Part shown: piece after piece, positions 28,648-39,088 of the stretch
Layout of the letters: the number at the start of each line of letters is the position of its first letter
Numbering within the stretch: the stretch's first letter is position 1
Origin: Wolbachia endosymbiont (group A) of Bibio marci
GTDB lineage: Bacteria > Pseudomonadota > Alphaproteobacteria > Rickettsiales > Anaplasmataceae
DNA: 64,000 nucleotides
Assembly: GCF_947251645.1 (NCBI RefSeq)
Contig: NZ_OX366364.1
Span: 124,001-188,000, forward strand
Direction of reading: 5' to 3'
Notes under the pieces: model-generated
Database searches by the model: none
What the model was told of the DNA's origin: nothing
Seen by the model: only the letters and a program-made list of their open reading frames with translations
Made by a program: the position numbers and the translations under genes

Positions 28648-30753
28648 TTATTCGTCGCCATCAAACAATTTTACCTTAGTGAAATATGTTTGATCTTTTA
28701 TTCTAACTATTTCACCGCTAGAGTTTTTTTGTATGTGGTAATCATTTGGGTCGTACTTTATAGCAAAAAGTTTGCCAGAGCCATATTTCTCTAAGTTTAT
28801 AAGGCCCACATTTACATATTTATGGGAATAATCTCTCTTTTCATATTCATGTGCAAATATTGGATCTATATATCTATATTCATCTGGTATATCATCACCT
28901 CGAACATCATACCTGTATTCAGTACCATATTTATCAGATGGTGCTAGTTTATATGCTCCGTCTTTTTCCACTAATTTTAGATGAGTGATACTAGTTGGTA
29001 ATTGAAACCTTACATTTGCTCCGTGATCATGAATAAATAGATCACCTTTCTCGGTAATATAAAAGCCCATATTTTTGAACTCATGTAAGCGCTCGTCTCC
29101 TTGCTTTACGACAGCTTCATATACATCATCGTCTGTCCTATCTGTTCCCTTATTATCCAGTAATTTTCCTTTTTCCACGATTACTCCATTTGCCTTTTGC
29201 TCATCAGAATATTGTGCATGCTCTGAATCCTGATGATTCAAAATTTTGGTACCTCTAAGGAGCAGAGAATCTAAATCTTTTTGAATATGTCCAGTGCTAG
29301 GATGCAACAACTCATTCTCATGTAAATGTGCTTCATCAAAGTATTCATCGCGTTCAACTGTTCTGCCGTCTATTAAAGAAGCTTTATACTGACCATTTTC
29401 TTTTGTGACCGCCATATAAGCACCACCATCATATTGAGTATTTAAGTTGTGCAATATATCCTCAAAAACAAAAGTTTCTTTAGTTTGACCTTCAACTTGC
29501 TTAAAAAATCCTGATTCACTCGATAATTCTCCAAGCTTTGTATTTCCGTCATATATAGACAGTGCACCCATATCTCCTTGACCATGAGCTTGCATAGAAA
29601 AAATCTTACCTTCTTGTAGATCAATATGATTTGTACCTCTTATCAAGTTTGAATCGATATTGATCATCTCTTCTAACATCTTTTCTACATCGATGTTCTT
29701 AGTCGCTTTTACTTGTTCTAAGCCAGTGTTTATGGTTTTATCAAGTAAGGTACTTTTTAAATTTTCATACTTACCTAGTATTGCATCTTTCAGTTGTGTA
29801 TATTTGTCTTGTGTAGCACTATATAATCTCTTATCTTCATTACAATAATTAGTGCTGGCTGAATTGCATTTTTCTACAAATTTCTCATAAGAGACCTCTC
29901 CTCTTTTGTATTGCTCGTATGCATCATGACGCTGTGTTTCTTCCTGTTCACGCAGGCCTTTCAACACATCATCATATTCTATATCCTTCTGCTTATCTAA
30001 GTCTTCTAGCTCGCTCGCACGTATTTTTTCTAAGTCTTCTTTCCCATTATAGTAAGATTTTCTTAGATCTTCACCATATTTTGATAGCATCCTTAAAGCC
30101 TGATCTTTATACTCTTGACTATTTTGATATTCATTACCTTGTTGGTCAGAGTAAGTTAGTTTATCCTGTCCATCGGAAGTTTTTACTACCTTAAGGAAAT
30201 GATATTCCTTTGATATATCAAGTGTATCATTTGTTGCCCTATTTATAGCACGAGCAACATCATAAAATGCAACGTGTTCTACAGGAGAAAAACTTCCAAC
30301 GTTTTCTCCATCCATTTTTTCTATATTTGCTTTATAATAGGATACATTTTTAATTTCTCCGCCCACTATTTCTTGACCAGTTGCTATAAAATCTCCTTTT
30401 GTAACTTGCAAAGCGTTAAGATGTTCCATTGCAGTTTCTGTATCATTCTCAGCAAGCCAACTTTTGAAGTCAGTATCGTGTCCTTTTATGTCTTTCAAGA
30501 AACTTTTTGACTCATCTGAGTTACCTTGACGTAAAGCATCTAGGTAGTCTCTTAATAAACTAGGATCTTTTTCCTGTAAGTACATTATCAACGCATGACC
30601 TGTTTTATAAACCAGGCTATTTGCTTCGCTGTCCTTTGAATATTCTAAACTTAAAATTTTATCTAAATCCAAATTTGCAGCTTCAGTTTTGTCGATACTT
30701 GATTCCTTGAGAATTGAATTTATGATCTGAATGATGCTCAAAGTAATCTGCAA
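28648..30753 (-). pseudogene. Central fragment of the M9-like metallopeptidase gene
   Basis: An open frame of 701 codons that starts only at a TTG. Its first residues are out-of-frame readings of the catalytic domain encoded by the adjacent frame. From about residue 12 (NSILKESSIDKTEAANLDLD) it continues that protein. Next come YKTGHALIMYLQEKDPSLLR, as in the helical part after the active site of M9 collagenases, and then a charged coiled-coil stretch (about 225-350) with DLEKIRASELEDLDKQKDIE. A repeated beta module near 575-615 follows. It ends at a TAA in frame with the downstream fragment. Whether this large open piece is still translated is unknown. Confidence 0.65.
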
Positions 30754-31231
30754 TTTCTTCCATTAATACTGTAGGTAGGTGCTTACCTCCTGTAGCCAAG
30801 TAAGTTAAACCATGTGCAAATTCATGCTGAAGGTTATGAACGCCACCTTGCTGATAGACATACATTTCAGCAAAAACATCAGCTTCCCCTTTGTAGTAAC
30901 ATTTACCACCCTCATCTCCAAGGTAAGAACCGAAATGCTCGCTTCTGCCAAGGTGAGTGTAATCATCCTTGTCATCAAACATATAAATTTTAAATGTTTG
31001 TTCTGAGTTGCTGTGTTCTAACTTGAATGTATCTTTAAAACTAGTAGCTGTTTCTCTTATCTCACTTTCAATTGTTGCAATTTTACTTGCTCTTAAATTA
31101 TGAGAATAAACTTCTACTTTAATATTTAAATCTTTAACTTCTACAACATGTGGCGAATTAAACCCTTTGCCGTTATTGTTAAAGTATTATTCTTTAGTTA
31201 TATTTTTATTTATTTGTTGATTGATTGTCAT
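30683..31231 (-). pseudogene. N-terminal catalytic part of a collagenase (M9)-like metallopeptidase, nonsense and frameshift
   Basis: From the ATG at 31231, preceded by AGAGG, the frame reads MTINQQINKNITKE and meets TAA at codon 15 (31187-31189). Beyond it the same frame stays open to 30683 and encodes the catalytic region. This contains KIYMFDDKDDYTHLG, the gluzincin motif LQHEFAHGLTY and, 18 residues after the second His, MEEIADYFEH. The last corresponds in position to the third zinc ligand (Glu) of M9 collagenases. The frame is lost near 30719-30721, where one A too many in CATAAATTC shifts it; the continuation is in the 28648-30753 frame. The intact gene would have run from 31231 to 27667. 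Confidence 0.7.
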
Positions 31232-31420
31232 AATTCTAACCTCTAATTTATTAACTCTTCAAATATAAGGTGATCTCTACTAAAAAAGTGTGAATTTTCA
31301 TATTGGTATACTCTATATCTTAGTGAAAAAATATAAGTAATTAATTTAATATGAACAATATAAGATATAGCTATAACTAAAGCAATTTAGATTTACCGAT
31401 AATTTGGTAAGCTATGAACT

Positions 31421-31484
31421 CGTCATTCCGCTACGTGTTAGCGGAATCTATGCTGAGATACCGCGAATGAATCGCGGTATGACG
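31421..31484. repeat. Type A palindromic repeat
   Basis: A complete type A unit with CGTCATTCCGC and CTACGTGTTAGCGG, then TACCGCGAATGAATCGCGG and the closing TATGACG. The spacer 31232-31628 around it is AT-rich and shows no gene. Confidence 0.88.
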
Positions 31485-31628
31485 TAGGAAAACCTGACCT
31501 GCACTAGCTATAGGCTCTATAGCTTGACCACAAAAAAAATCTAGGTTCTAACGTTACATTAGGATAGGGTAAGAATTTAAAAGCAAATTGACTTTCATTC
31601 CACCAAAGCACTATACTAAAACCACGAT

Positions 31629-31701
31629 GGGTAATTAGCTCAGTTGGTAGAGCACTTGCTTGACGTGCAAGCGGTCGCTGGTTCGAATCCAGTGTTACCC
31701 A
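31629..31701 (+). tRNA. tRNA-Val (GAC)
   Basis: A 73-base cloverleaf. The acceptor stem GGGTAAT pairs with GTTACCC and is followed by A. The D arm is TAGCTCAGTTGGTAGAGC. The anticodon arm is CTTGC-TTGACGT-GCAAG with GAC at 31662-31664. The T arm contains GGTTCGAATCC. CCA is not encoded. The tRNA sits immediately before the CDF transporter gene. Confidence 0.95.
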
Positions 31702-31712
31702 CGTTTTTGTTT

Positions 31713-32624
31713 ATGAAAAAATTTTATATGACAGCAGTGCATAACGGTAAACACTCAGCAGCGCAGTCCAAGCGCTTAATCTATTCCATAATAATAGTTG
31801 CGATAACAATGTTTATGGAAATAGTAGGTGGAATAATTTCACATTCGCTTGCTCTATTATCAGATGCAGGGCATATGCTCACTGACCTCTTTGCCTTAGT
31901 TTTAAGCTGGTTAGCACACAAATTTTCAGCTAAGAAATCTGATTTGCAGAGATCATACGGGTATCATCGGTTGCAAATAATTGCAGCATTTGTTAATGGT
32001 TTAACTTTATTCTTCATTGCAGTAATTATTATAATTGAATCAATAAAGAGGTTTATTTTTCCAGTCAATGTTGAGTGGAAAGTAATGTTAATAATTGCTA
32101 CACTCGGTCTTATCTCTAACATAATAGTCTTTTTTATATTACATAGTAAATGCGAGAGCAATATAAACATAAAAAGTGCTGTATTGCATGTTATTGGAGA
32201 TATTTTAGGTTCTGTAGCTGCTATACTTGCATCCATAATTATCATGCTTACTGGATGGCAAGTAGTAGATCCTATTCTGTCAGTATTTGTCAGTGTAATC
32301 ATCCTAAACAGTGGCTATAAAATTCTAAAGAATTCTTGCCACATACTCCTTGAAGGTACGCCTGAGGGTATATCAACTGAAGAAATAAAAAGTAAAATTG
32401 TATCTAAGCTACCTGAAGTGATAGATGTGCACCACATACATGCATGGTCGCTGTCTGATAATTACTTTATCATAACGATGCATGCCAAAGTAAAGCAAGA
32501 TGCACAACACACTGATATTTTGTATGAGATAAAAAAAATACTACTAAATAGGTTCGAGATAGCACACTCTACAGTTGAAATTGAATACGATGAGTGTGCG
32601 GATAATAAGATACTTAAACATTGA
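31713..32624 (+). CDS. Cation diffusion facilitator (zinc/divalent metal) transporter
   Basis: Exports divalent metals such as zinc across the inner membrane in exchange for protons. About 303 residues with six predicted membrane helices. The metal site pairs HSLALLSDAGHMLTD (Ser-Asp-x-x-His-x-x-x-Asp) in helix 2 with VLHVIGDILGS (His-x-x-x-Asp) in helix 5, the zinc-type HD-HD arrangement. A cytoplasmic C-terminal domain ends with the HHIHAWSL segment. The open frame reaches back through tRNA-Val to 31644, but the first ATG outside the tRNA is 31713; 31728 is an alternative. There is no His-rich loop. Confidence 0.88.
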   Translation: MKKFYMTAVHNGKHSAAQSKRLIYSIIIVAITMFMEIVGGIISHSLALLSDAGHMLTDLFALVLSWLAHKFSAKKSDLQRSYGYHRLQIIAAFVNGLTLFFIAVIIIIESIKRFIFPVNVEWKVMLIIATLGLISNIIVFFILHSKCESNINIKSAVLHVIGDILGSVAAILASIIIMLTGWQVVDPILSVFVSVIILNSGYKILKNSCHILLEGTPEGISTEEIKSKIVSKLPEVIDVHHIHAWSLSDNYFIITMHAKVKQDAQHTDILYEIKKILLNRFEIAHSTVEIEYDECADNKILKH

Positions 32625-32676
32625 CGTTTAAAATTATTATGGTATTACTAGAGTGTAATGATGTTGAAGGTAAGCT

Positions 32677-33921
32677 ATGATAGGTATTTCTCAAGTACAA
32701 TTTCCTCGTGGTGGTTCCAGTAAAGTTAGAACTGCTCTCTATTTATCTTTTTATTATGCGTTAACTGTAGTAACCATGCCTACTTCGATAATAGTTAGCT
32801 TGGTATTTACTCTATATGATGCAGAAATTAAAACGTTTCTTGGATATAAAAAAATAAAAGGTGATGAGAAAATAAGTCAAAAAGAATATTGGAAAATATT
32901 TGGTCAAGGTAACATAATCAAGTCGATCTTAATTTCATGTATTGCAGGACTAACAATTCATTATTTTTTTTCTAAGCTTTTAATATTAACTTGGCTGTTA
33001 GCACCGATACCATTGGCAGTTGGAATAATCCTGCTACAATCTGAAACAAGGCCAGCAACACTTAACCCTATAGCCTTACTTAAAGCTTCATTAAAGCTCC
33101 TTTCCAATGGTTTGTATGAGAATTTAGTTGGTATGAAAAATGTAATAAATGCTATGATGGAACATATGATGCCTCATATGGCAAATGATAGCATTATTGA
33201 TAGTATTAATACACTAAAAGGTAAATATGGTGAGAAGATACCAGAACCTAATGGTGTTATACATAATGATGGATTTGTTAAGTTTATTAAGTATATAGAA
33301 GGAGAAAAAGAGTTTAGAAGTAATAATAAAAAAGAGTTGATCAATTTTTTTAATGAATGGTGTAATGATGATAAACAAATTCATGTTTCTGGACTCACGG
33401 GAGGGCAAATTTTATATTTGGTTCTAAAGGCCTGTAATAGTGGAGATAGTGAATCAGTTACAACAAAAAGACGGGAATTGGTAGGGTCTTTAATGTATGC
33501 CGTAAACTATGCTAAAGGAACAGTTGTTCCCGAAACCTGCTTTACTGGTATTATTGGTGCAATGTTAAAGTCATTAGAAGGAATATACCCTGGTATTAGA
33601 GTAGAATACCTTATGGAAAACAGAATTGGAACGTATGCAGAAGGTGAGGCGTGTGAATTTATTAAGAAAGAGCTGAAAAAAAAGAAGAATCATAAAGAAA
33701 TCCTCAATGCTTGGGATAAGTCAGATGATAGCAGTAACCAAATAACTTCTAATTTTATTCAAGAGATCAGGATACCTTTAATGAGAAATTTGTTTAGCTT
33801 GGATTGTAGTGAACAGAATGTAATTTCTACAATAGAAAATCTTGAATATATTAATCCAGGAAGATTAACCGACCCAAACATCGATAATATAAGAAGAACA
33901 GGGTCAGCACATGAATTATAA
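32677..33921 (+). CDS. Hypothetical membrane protein
   Basis: A 414-residue protein that I do not recognise. Three hydrophobic segments occupy the first 125 residues (about 24-45, 86-105 and 107-125). The rest is soluble and mixed in charge, with segments such as GIIGAMLKSLEGIYPGI and ICDNT-free helical stretches to a polar C-terminus. The start follows the CDF gene by about 50 bases, so the two may be co-transcribed. Its end overlaps the convergent plsY by 6 bases. No catalytic motif was found. Confidence 0.7.
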   Translation: MIGISQVQFPRGGSSKVRTALYLSFYYALTVVTMPTSIIVSLVFTLYDAEIKTFLGYKKIKGDEKISQKEYWKIFGQGNIIKSILISCIAGLTIHYFFSKLLILTWLLAPIPLAVGIILLQSETRPATLNPIALLKASLKLLSNGLYENLVGMKNVINAMMEHMMPHMANDSIIDSINTLKGKYGEKIPEPNGVIHNDGFVKFIKYIEGEKEFRSNNKKELINFFNEWCNDDKQIHVSGLTGGQILYLVLKACNSGDSESVTTKRRELVGSLMYAVNYAKGTVVPETCFTGIIGAMLKSLEGIYPGIRVEYLMENRIGTYAEGEACEFIKKELKKKKNHKEILNAWDKSDDSSNQITSNFIQEIRIPLMRNLFSLDCSEQNVISTIENLEYINPGRLTDPNIDNIRRTGSAHEL

Positions 33922-34479
33922 AAACTTATGTTCCTTGCCTTGCAGAAGATTTGTGATATTTTTATAGTGCTTTAAGAAAATTAATATTGCTACAGTGAGT
34001 AGTGCAAGAAATAAGTCTTTTTGAAAAAAGAGAGATGCTAATACAGCTGCTGTAGTAGAAGTCAAAGAAGCAAGAGAAGAGTATCTAAAGATAAAAAATA
34101 CCACTATCCAGGCAAATATAAATATCAAAGCAATTGGCATATTAAGTGCTATCAGAACTCCCAAAGTTGTTGAAACTCCTTTGCCTCCTTTAAATTTTAG
34201 CCAAATAGGAAACATGTGCCCTAAAATTGCAGATACATATATATAAAAATCGTTATTATCACAAAATTGTTGTGCTATATAAACGGCGATGAATCCTTTC
34301 AAGGAATCCAGAAGTAATGCCAGAGCAGCAAGAAATTTATTCCCTGTTCTTGCAACGTTTGTAGCACCGATATTACCTGAACCTATTTCTCTTAAGTTTA
34401 TCCCTTTTATTCTTGTAATAATTAAGCTAAACGGTATTGAACCGAGTATATAGGATAGTATAAGGACTATAACTAACAC
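33916..34479 (-). CDS. plsY: Acyl-phosphate glycerol-3-phosphate acyltransferase
   Basis: An integral membrane enzyme that transfers acyl from acyl-phosphate to glycerol-3-phosphate, the first step of phospholipid synthesis in most bacteria. It has 187 residues with five hydrophobic segments. The three PlsY motifs are visible: ILGSIPFSLI, then REIGSGNIGATNVARTGN, and FKGGKGVSTTLGV. The start codon is GTG at 34479. It is functionally linked to psd-pssA at 37.4-38.9 kb. Confidence 0.93.
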   Translation of the reverse strand: MLVIVLILSYILGSIPFSLIITRIKGINLREIGSGNIGATNVARTGNKFLAALALLLDSLKGFIAVYIAQQFCDNNDFYIYVSAILGHMFPIWLKFKGGKGVSTTLGVLIALNMPIALIFIFAWIVVFFIFRYSSLASLTSTTAAVLASLFFQKDLFLALLTVAILIFLKHYKNITNLLQGKEHKFL

Positions 34480-34505
34480 AGGTAAAATTTACTATCGAAA
34501 GACCT

Positions 34506-34553
34506 CGTCATCCCGCTGCTTGTTAGCGGCTGAGATACCGCGGCGGTATGACG
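34506..34553. repeat. Type A palindromic repeat (compact form)
   Basis: Reads CGTCATCCCGCTGCTTGTTAG, then CGGCTGAGATACCGC and GGCGGTATGACG. It lies between plsY and the first AGCS symporter and is preceded by the sequence AGGTAAAATTTACTATCGAAAGAC, which recurs before the copy at 45026. Confidence 0.85.
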
Positions 34554-34603
34554 TAGGGAAGTCTTACTTATTATAGCTATACCTCTCCGCATATATCGAA
34601 GAT

Positions 34604-36070
34604 TCAATTAATTTTATTATTTTTCAGCCTTTTTAGGTAGCACTGAACTTCATCGTTAATCTGATTACTAAACAGTATAAGCGCTGTCATATTGATGAGA
34701 GCTAAACAAGAGAATAAAGTTCCACCAATATTGGCAATAGCCATTATATCTTTAGAAAGACCAGAAAAAAACGCCACAATTATTACCGCTATGCGATATA
34801 TCACTATACTTTTTGCACCGAATAAATATAGCCACCCCATTTCACAACAATATACAAACGAAATTACTGAAGAAAATGCAAACAAAGGTGCAGCTATTGT
34901 TAGAAGTATAGGAAACCACGGAGAAAGTGTCTCAAATGCTTTTTGAGTGACTAATATCCCTTCACCAACACTAGTCTGGTATGCACCTGTTATTACTATC
35001 GTTATTCCAGTTAAACAGCAAATGAGCATTGTATCAAAACACGGTTCTATCATAGCAACAAGCCCAGTTCTTACTGGTTCTTCATCTTTAGTTGTTGCAT
35101 GAGTAATTGCAGCAGAACCAACACCCGCTTCGCTGGCAAAAATTGCTCTTTGAATTCCAGCAACAAATGCTCCTACCATCCCTCCGCCAACAGCATTAAA
35201 ATCTATCATGCTGGAAAATAATATCTTAAATGTGTGACCAAGATTGTGGATATTAAATCCAATAATAACAAGGCAGCTACATATATATATGAGTGACATA
35301 ATAGGCACTAGTGCAGAAGATACTCTAGCTATCCTTTTAATTCCGCCAATAATCACTAGAGCAAGCAGCGCAGAGATTATGGAAGAAAGAAACCAAGAGT
35401 GACCATCTACCCAACTTGAATAGCCAGATAATATTGAAACCATTTGGTTAGTTTGAAACGCTACACTTCCACCAAGGCCTGATAATACAAAGAATACTGC
35501 ATACATGGCAGCCAGCACAATACCAAGTTTTTTAAATCCAAATTCCTCCAGACCATTCCTTATATACTGAAAGGGGCCACTAAACAATTGGTCCTGATCT
35601 TCTGTTCTATGTCTAAATGCTAAAGTCACTTCGGCAAATTTTGCTGACATACCAAAAAAACCTGTAATCATCATCCAAGGCACCGCTCCTGGCCCTCCCA
35701 TTGAAACTGCAATTGCGACTCCAGCAACAGTTCCAAGGCCTACTGTGCTTGAAAGTGCAGTCATAAATGCCTGAAAATGTGTAATATGACCATTATGGTG
35801 ATTCGTGTCATATTTTCCACATAAAATAGCAAACGCATGCTTAAACATTCTTATGTTGAGAAATCCAAAACGTAATGTTAGAAACACATAACCAAAAACT
35901 AGTAGAAGAAGTATGAACGGTATATAAAAGATTTTGAAAAACAGCGCTTCATTCATGAAGTTATTTATTCCATTCAACACAGCGTCATAACTTTCGTAAA
36001 AACCTGAAGCAGCATACGCATCATTAAACAATAGACAAAATAACACCATACAAAGCAATCTATAAGTCAT
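34604..36070 (-). CDS. Sodium:alanine/glycine symporter (AGCS family), paralogue 1
   Basis: Imports alanine or glycine with sodium. It has 488 residues with an N-terminal signal-like segment (residues 1-20) and about ten membrane helices. Family signatures are LSSTVGLGTVAGVAIAVSMGG (helix 2-3 region), MITGFFGMSAKFAEVTLAFRH and IFASEAGVGSAAITHATTKDE. A near neighbour of the same family lies 2 bases upstream on the same strand (36073-37425), so they form a tandem pair with clear divergence. Endosymbionts rely on such uptake of host amino acids. Confidence 0.9.
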   Translation of the reverse strand: MTYRLLCMVLFCLLFNDAYAASGFYESYDAVLNGINNFMNEALFFKIFYIPFILLLLVFGYVFLTLRFGFLNIRMFKHAFAILCGKYDTNHHNGHITHFQAFMTALSSTVGLGTVAGVAIAVSMGGPGAVPWMMITGFFGMSAKFAEVTLAFRHRTEDQDQLFSGPFQYIRNGLEEFGFKKLGIVLAAMYAVFFVLSGLGGSVAFQTNQMVSILSGYSSWVDGHSWFLSSIISALLALVIIGGIKRIARVSSALVPIMSLIYICSCLVIIGFNIHNLGHTFKILFSSMIDFNAVGGGMVGAFVAGIQRAIFASEAGVGSAAITHATTKDEEPVRTGLVAMIEPCFDTMLICCLTGITIVITGAYQTSVGEGILVTQKAFETLSPWFPILLTIAAPLFAFSSVISFVYCCEMGWLYLFGAKSIVIYRIAVIIVAFFSGLSKDIMAIANIGGTLFSCLALINMTALILFSNQINDEVQCYLKRLKNNKIN

Positions 36071-36072
36071 GT

Positions 36073-37425
36073 TTAATACCTTTTAGAATTGTAATAAGAA
36101 TCTATTGTATTCAAAACTTCCCTTCTCAGTAGATATATTGCAACAGCATTTGGAACCATAAGGCACATGAACAAACTGTCACCTAGATAAGATATAAATT
36201 CTATATCCTTTGACATACAACTGATATACACTGAAACCACTATAAGAATTTGGAACGGTATCAGTATTTTTTTATTACCAAATAAATACAGCAAAGCAAC
36301 TTCACAGTAGTAACAATAAGCTATTATTGTAGAAAATGCAAAGGAAAACATCATTAGCGGAAAAACTAACTTGCTGAACAAGGGCAAAGCTGTTGAGAAT
36401 ACCGAACTAATTAGTGTAATATCACCCACGTTATCAGTGCTATGCATACCAGTGATAATTATCACAATACCAGTCAAAAATGAGATTAATATTGTGTCTA
36501 TAAGTGGTGCAATCATTGCAACACACCCAACTTTAATTGGATCTTCTTCTTTTACAGCTGAATGTGCTATAGCTGCTGTTCCGGTACCTGCTTCGTTGGC
36601 AAACACTGATCTTCTCACTCCGGCTATTAATCCGCTCAATACTCCGCCTCCTATAGCCGATTTATTGAAAATATCTTGAAATATTATAGATAAAGCATTC
36701 AGCAAATTACTTCTGTTTACATAAATTAAATATATACACATACCCACATATAGCACTATCATAATTGGTGCTAAGCTCGTTGAAACGAAAGCAATGCGCT
36801 TTATTCCTCCCAATATTACAATAAAGACAAGCAGAGATATAATAATGGACGCGTTGTATTCAAAGAGGTTATTTGACAATGCTGCTATCTGATTCGCTTG
36901 AAATGGTATACCGCCCAAAATCATTGCAATAAGTAGCATAATTGCATAAGTAAAGGCAAGAAATCTACCAGTTTTTGCAAATCCAATCTTTGCAAGCCCG
37001 TATTTCATGTAATAAAAAGCACCACCAGTTGTATTTTCAGAGCGATAAGTGAATGCAAGCACCACCTCGGCAAACTTTATCGACATACCAAGTATTCCGG
37101 TAATTACCATCCAAAAAACTGCACTTGGGCCCCCTATTGTGATAGCTATTGCAACTCCTGATATTGTTCCAAGGCCAACTGTTCCTGAAATTACTGTTGC
37201 AAACGCTTGAATATGAGTGATTATGCCATTGTTATTGTTATTACACTTTAGATTGAATAGCGTCTGTATTCCATGCTTGAACAATCTAAAGTTAGTGAAT
37301 TTGAATTGGATGGTACAAAAAACCCCAGTTGCAATTACCCAAATAATTATAAATGGAATGTTGAATATCTTTATGTACAGAAATGAATTTAACAGTTCAT
37401 TTATTTTTACAATCATGCTGCTCAC
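36073..37425 (-). CDS. Sodium:alanine/glycine symporter (AGCS family), paralogue 2
   Basis: A 450-residue AGCS transporter with about ten membrane helices. Signatures are ISGTVGLGTISGVAIAITIGG, ITGILGMSIKFAEVVLAFTY and VFANEAGTGTAAIAHSAVKEE. The frame starts at GTG 37425, and an in-frame ATG at 37416 is equally plausible. It lies 2 bases before paralogue 1 and is probably co-transcribed with it. Unlike paralogue 1 it lacks the cleavable signal-like extension. The preferred amino acid cannot be read from sequence. Confidence 0.9.
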   Translation of the reverse strand: MSSMIVKINELLNSFLYIKIFNIPFIIIWVIATGVFCTIQFKFTNFRLFKHGIQTLFNLKCNNNNNGIITHIQAFATVISGTVGLGTISGVAIAITIGGPSAVFWMVITGILGMSIKFAEVVLAFTYRSENTTGGAFYYMKYGLAKIGFAKTGRFLAFTYAIMLLIAMILGGIPFQANQIAALSNNLFEYNASIIISLLVFIVILGGIKRIAFVSTSLAPIMIVLYVGMCIYLIYVNRSNLLNALSIIFQDIFNKSAIGGGVLSGLIAGVRRSVFANEAGTGTAAIAHSAVKEEDPIKVGCVAMIAPLIDTILISFLTGIVIIITGMHSTDNVGDITLISSVFSTALPLFSKLVFPLMMFSFAFSTIIAYCYYCEVALLYLFGNKKILIPFQILIVVSVYISCMSKDIEFISYLGDSLFMCLMVPNAVAIYLLRREVLNTIDSYYNSKRY

Positions 37426-37447
37426 TACTTTTTATTACAACTTATAG

Positions 37448-38218
37448 CTAACGAGCTTTATACGAGTAATATATATAAAGCCCAGTGCTTACTGGAATAG
37501 TAAGTACATACACTACACCTAAAATTGGTAGCGTTATCCAGGGCTTACTGATGAAAAATATAATAAGTACTCCAAAAAATGACACAAATATATAAGATAG
37601 GCTTTTGGGAATATAAATATATTTTGCAGAGAAAGTTGGAATGTGACTTATCGAAAAAAATGAAATGGCCAGAAAGTAACAAGCTACGTTTCTTGTGTTA
37701 AAAAATCGCTCTATGAGAAGTAAGTATTCACTCTCATGAGATTGAAAGGTAATAATTATTGGCAACAAAGAAAGTAAAGCACACACTGGAGCTGGAACAC
37801 CAGAAAAGAAAAATTTTTCCCAGTATGATTGTTCTGAGTGTAGCGAAACATTAAATCTTGCAAGTCTTATTGATATGCAGATTACGTATATCATTACTAA
37901 AATCCAACCTATGACTTTGATTTCATTTAGCTTCCAAAAATACAAAAGAAATGCAGGCGCTGCACCAAAATTTAGAAAATCTGCAAAAGAATCAAGCTGG
38001 GCTCCAAAATCGCTAGTTGATTTTAGAATTCTAGCTATTCTGCCATCCATTCCATCTATTATTGCTGCAATGATGATAAAAATTACTGAGAATTCCCATT
38101 GTTCATTAAATGTAAATTTAAGTGAAGTGAGACCAGAACATAAACCCAATAAAGTTATAAAGTTTGGGAATAATTTAGTAATAGGTAAGAATCTACTGTT
38201 ACTTCCATCGTTATTCAT
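37448..38218 (-). CDS. pssA: CDP-diacylglycerol-serine O-phosphatidyltransferase
   Basis: Makes phosphatidylserine from CDP-diacylglycerol and serine at the inner membrane. It has 256 residues with about seven hydrophobic segments. The CDP-alcohol phosphotransferase motif [20 protein letters not shown] runs on into LDSFADF, giving the full DG-x2-AR-x8-G-x3-D-x3-D pattern. Its start overlaps the end of psd by four bases, so the two consecutive enzymes of phosphatidylethanolamine synthesis are translationally coupled. Confidence 0.95.
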   Translation of the reverse strand: MNNDGSNSRFLPITKLFPNFITLLGLCSGLTSLKFTFNEQWEFSVIFIIIAAIIDGMDGRIARILKSTSDFGAQLDSFADFLNFGAAPAFLLYFWKLNEIKVIGWILVMIYVICISIRLARFNVSLHSEQSYWEKFFFSGVPAPVCALLSLLPIIITFQSHESEYLLLIERFFNTRNVACYFLAISFFSISHIPTFSAKYIYIPKSLSYIFVSFFGVLIIFFISKPWITLPILGVVYVLTIPVSTGLYIYYSYKAR

Positions 38219-38919
38219 ATAACGTCAAAAGTAAGCTTCTCTTGAACGTTTTCCTTATTTAAGTTTACTATAATTGTTTCACCACCAATAACAGTTTGCC
38301 CTTCTGAAACTCTTACTTCTATATCAGCAGGAACATAAATATTTACTCTACTGCCAAATCTTATAATTCCAAACCTTTCACCTGCTTTTACGTTCTGGGA
38401 TACTCCTAAATTACAAACGATACGACGTGCAATTAATCCAGCTATTTGCTCCACAATAATTTCTTTTCCCTTTTCGTATTCAATCACAATAACCTGCTTT
38501 TCATTTTCATTACTAGACCTATTGCTCATTGCGGATACAAACTTGCCTTTTTTATAACTCATTTCCTTTATCGCACCAGATATTGGTATACGATTCACAT
38601 GGACGTTCAAAACACTTAAAAATATGCTAACAAGCGTGAACTTCTTCTCTTCTCCATTTTCTGCCAATAAAGGATAATTAACTTCTTCAATTTTTGAAAT
38701 CACACCATCAGCAGGACTTAATATAAGATCCTTATTGTTTGGCACAACTCTTGCTGGATCACGAAAGAAATAAGTACACAATAATGTCGGAAACAAGCAC
38801 GTAACACCAAACCCCCAAGATATAGAGAATGCTATACACGTTACTATAAAGGAAACTACTATAAATGAATAACCTTCCCTATTTATATTAGGTAAACCAA
38901 AACACATAATCTTATTCAC
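38215..38919 (-). CDS. psd: Phosphatidylserine decarboxylase proenzyme
   Basis: Decarboxylates phosphatidylserine to phosphatidylethanolamine with a pyruvoyl cofactor. It has 234 residues, the short archaeal/alphaproteobacterial (PSD-A) form. A double hydrophobic stretch lies at about 17-50. [13 protein letters not shown] and [11 protein letters not shown] are family motifs. Self-cleavage is expected between Gly189 and Ser190 in RFGSRVN. The start is GTG at 38919. It is the upstream partner of pssA. Confidence 0.94.
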   Translation of the reverse strand: MNKIMCFGLPNINREGYSFIVVSFIVTCIAFSISWGFGVTCLFPTLLCTYFFRDPARVVPNNKDLILSPADGVISKIEEVNYPLLAENGEEKKFTLVSIFLSVLNVHVNRIPISGAIKEMSYKKGKFVSAMSNRSSNENEKQVIVIEYEKGKEIIVEQIAGLIARRIVCNLGVSQNVKAGERFGIIRFGSRVNIYVPADIEVRVSEGQTVIGGETIIVNLNKENVQEKLTFDVI

Positions 38920-39088
38920 AATAACCTATTGTTAACAATTTATCATTTATAATTTCTCATGAAAAGCTTTTTTTAACTGCTTCAGCAAAGTCTTTTTGAT
39001 ACAAGGTAACATTACAGATTGTTATATTAGCACACACCGTCATACTGTAACAACCCGTCCAACACAAAATCTAATGTCTAAGTTTAGA

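Noticed and set aside
25493..31231. Possible WO prophage region
   Set aside because: No phage structural, terminase or integrase genes are found; the repeat protein alone is not enough evidence.
31644..31712. Upstream extension of the CDF transporter frame
   Set aside because: It is a translation of tRNA-Val; the first ATG after the tRNA is at 31713.
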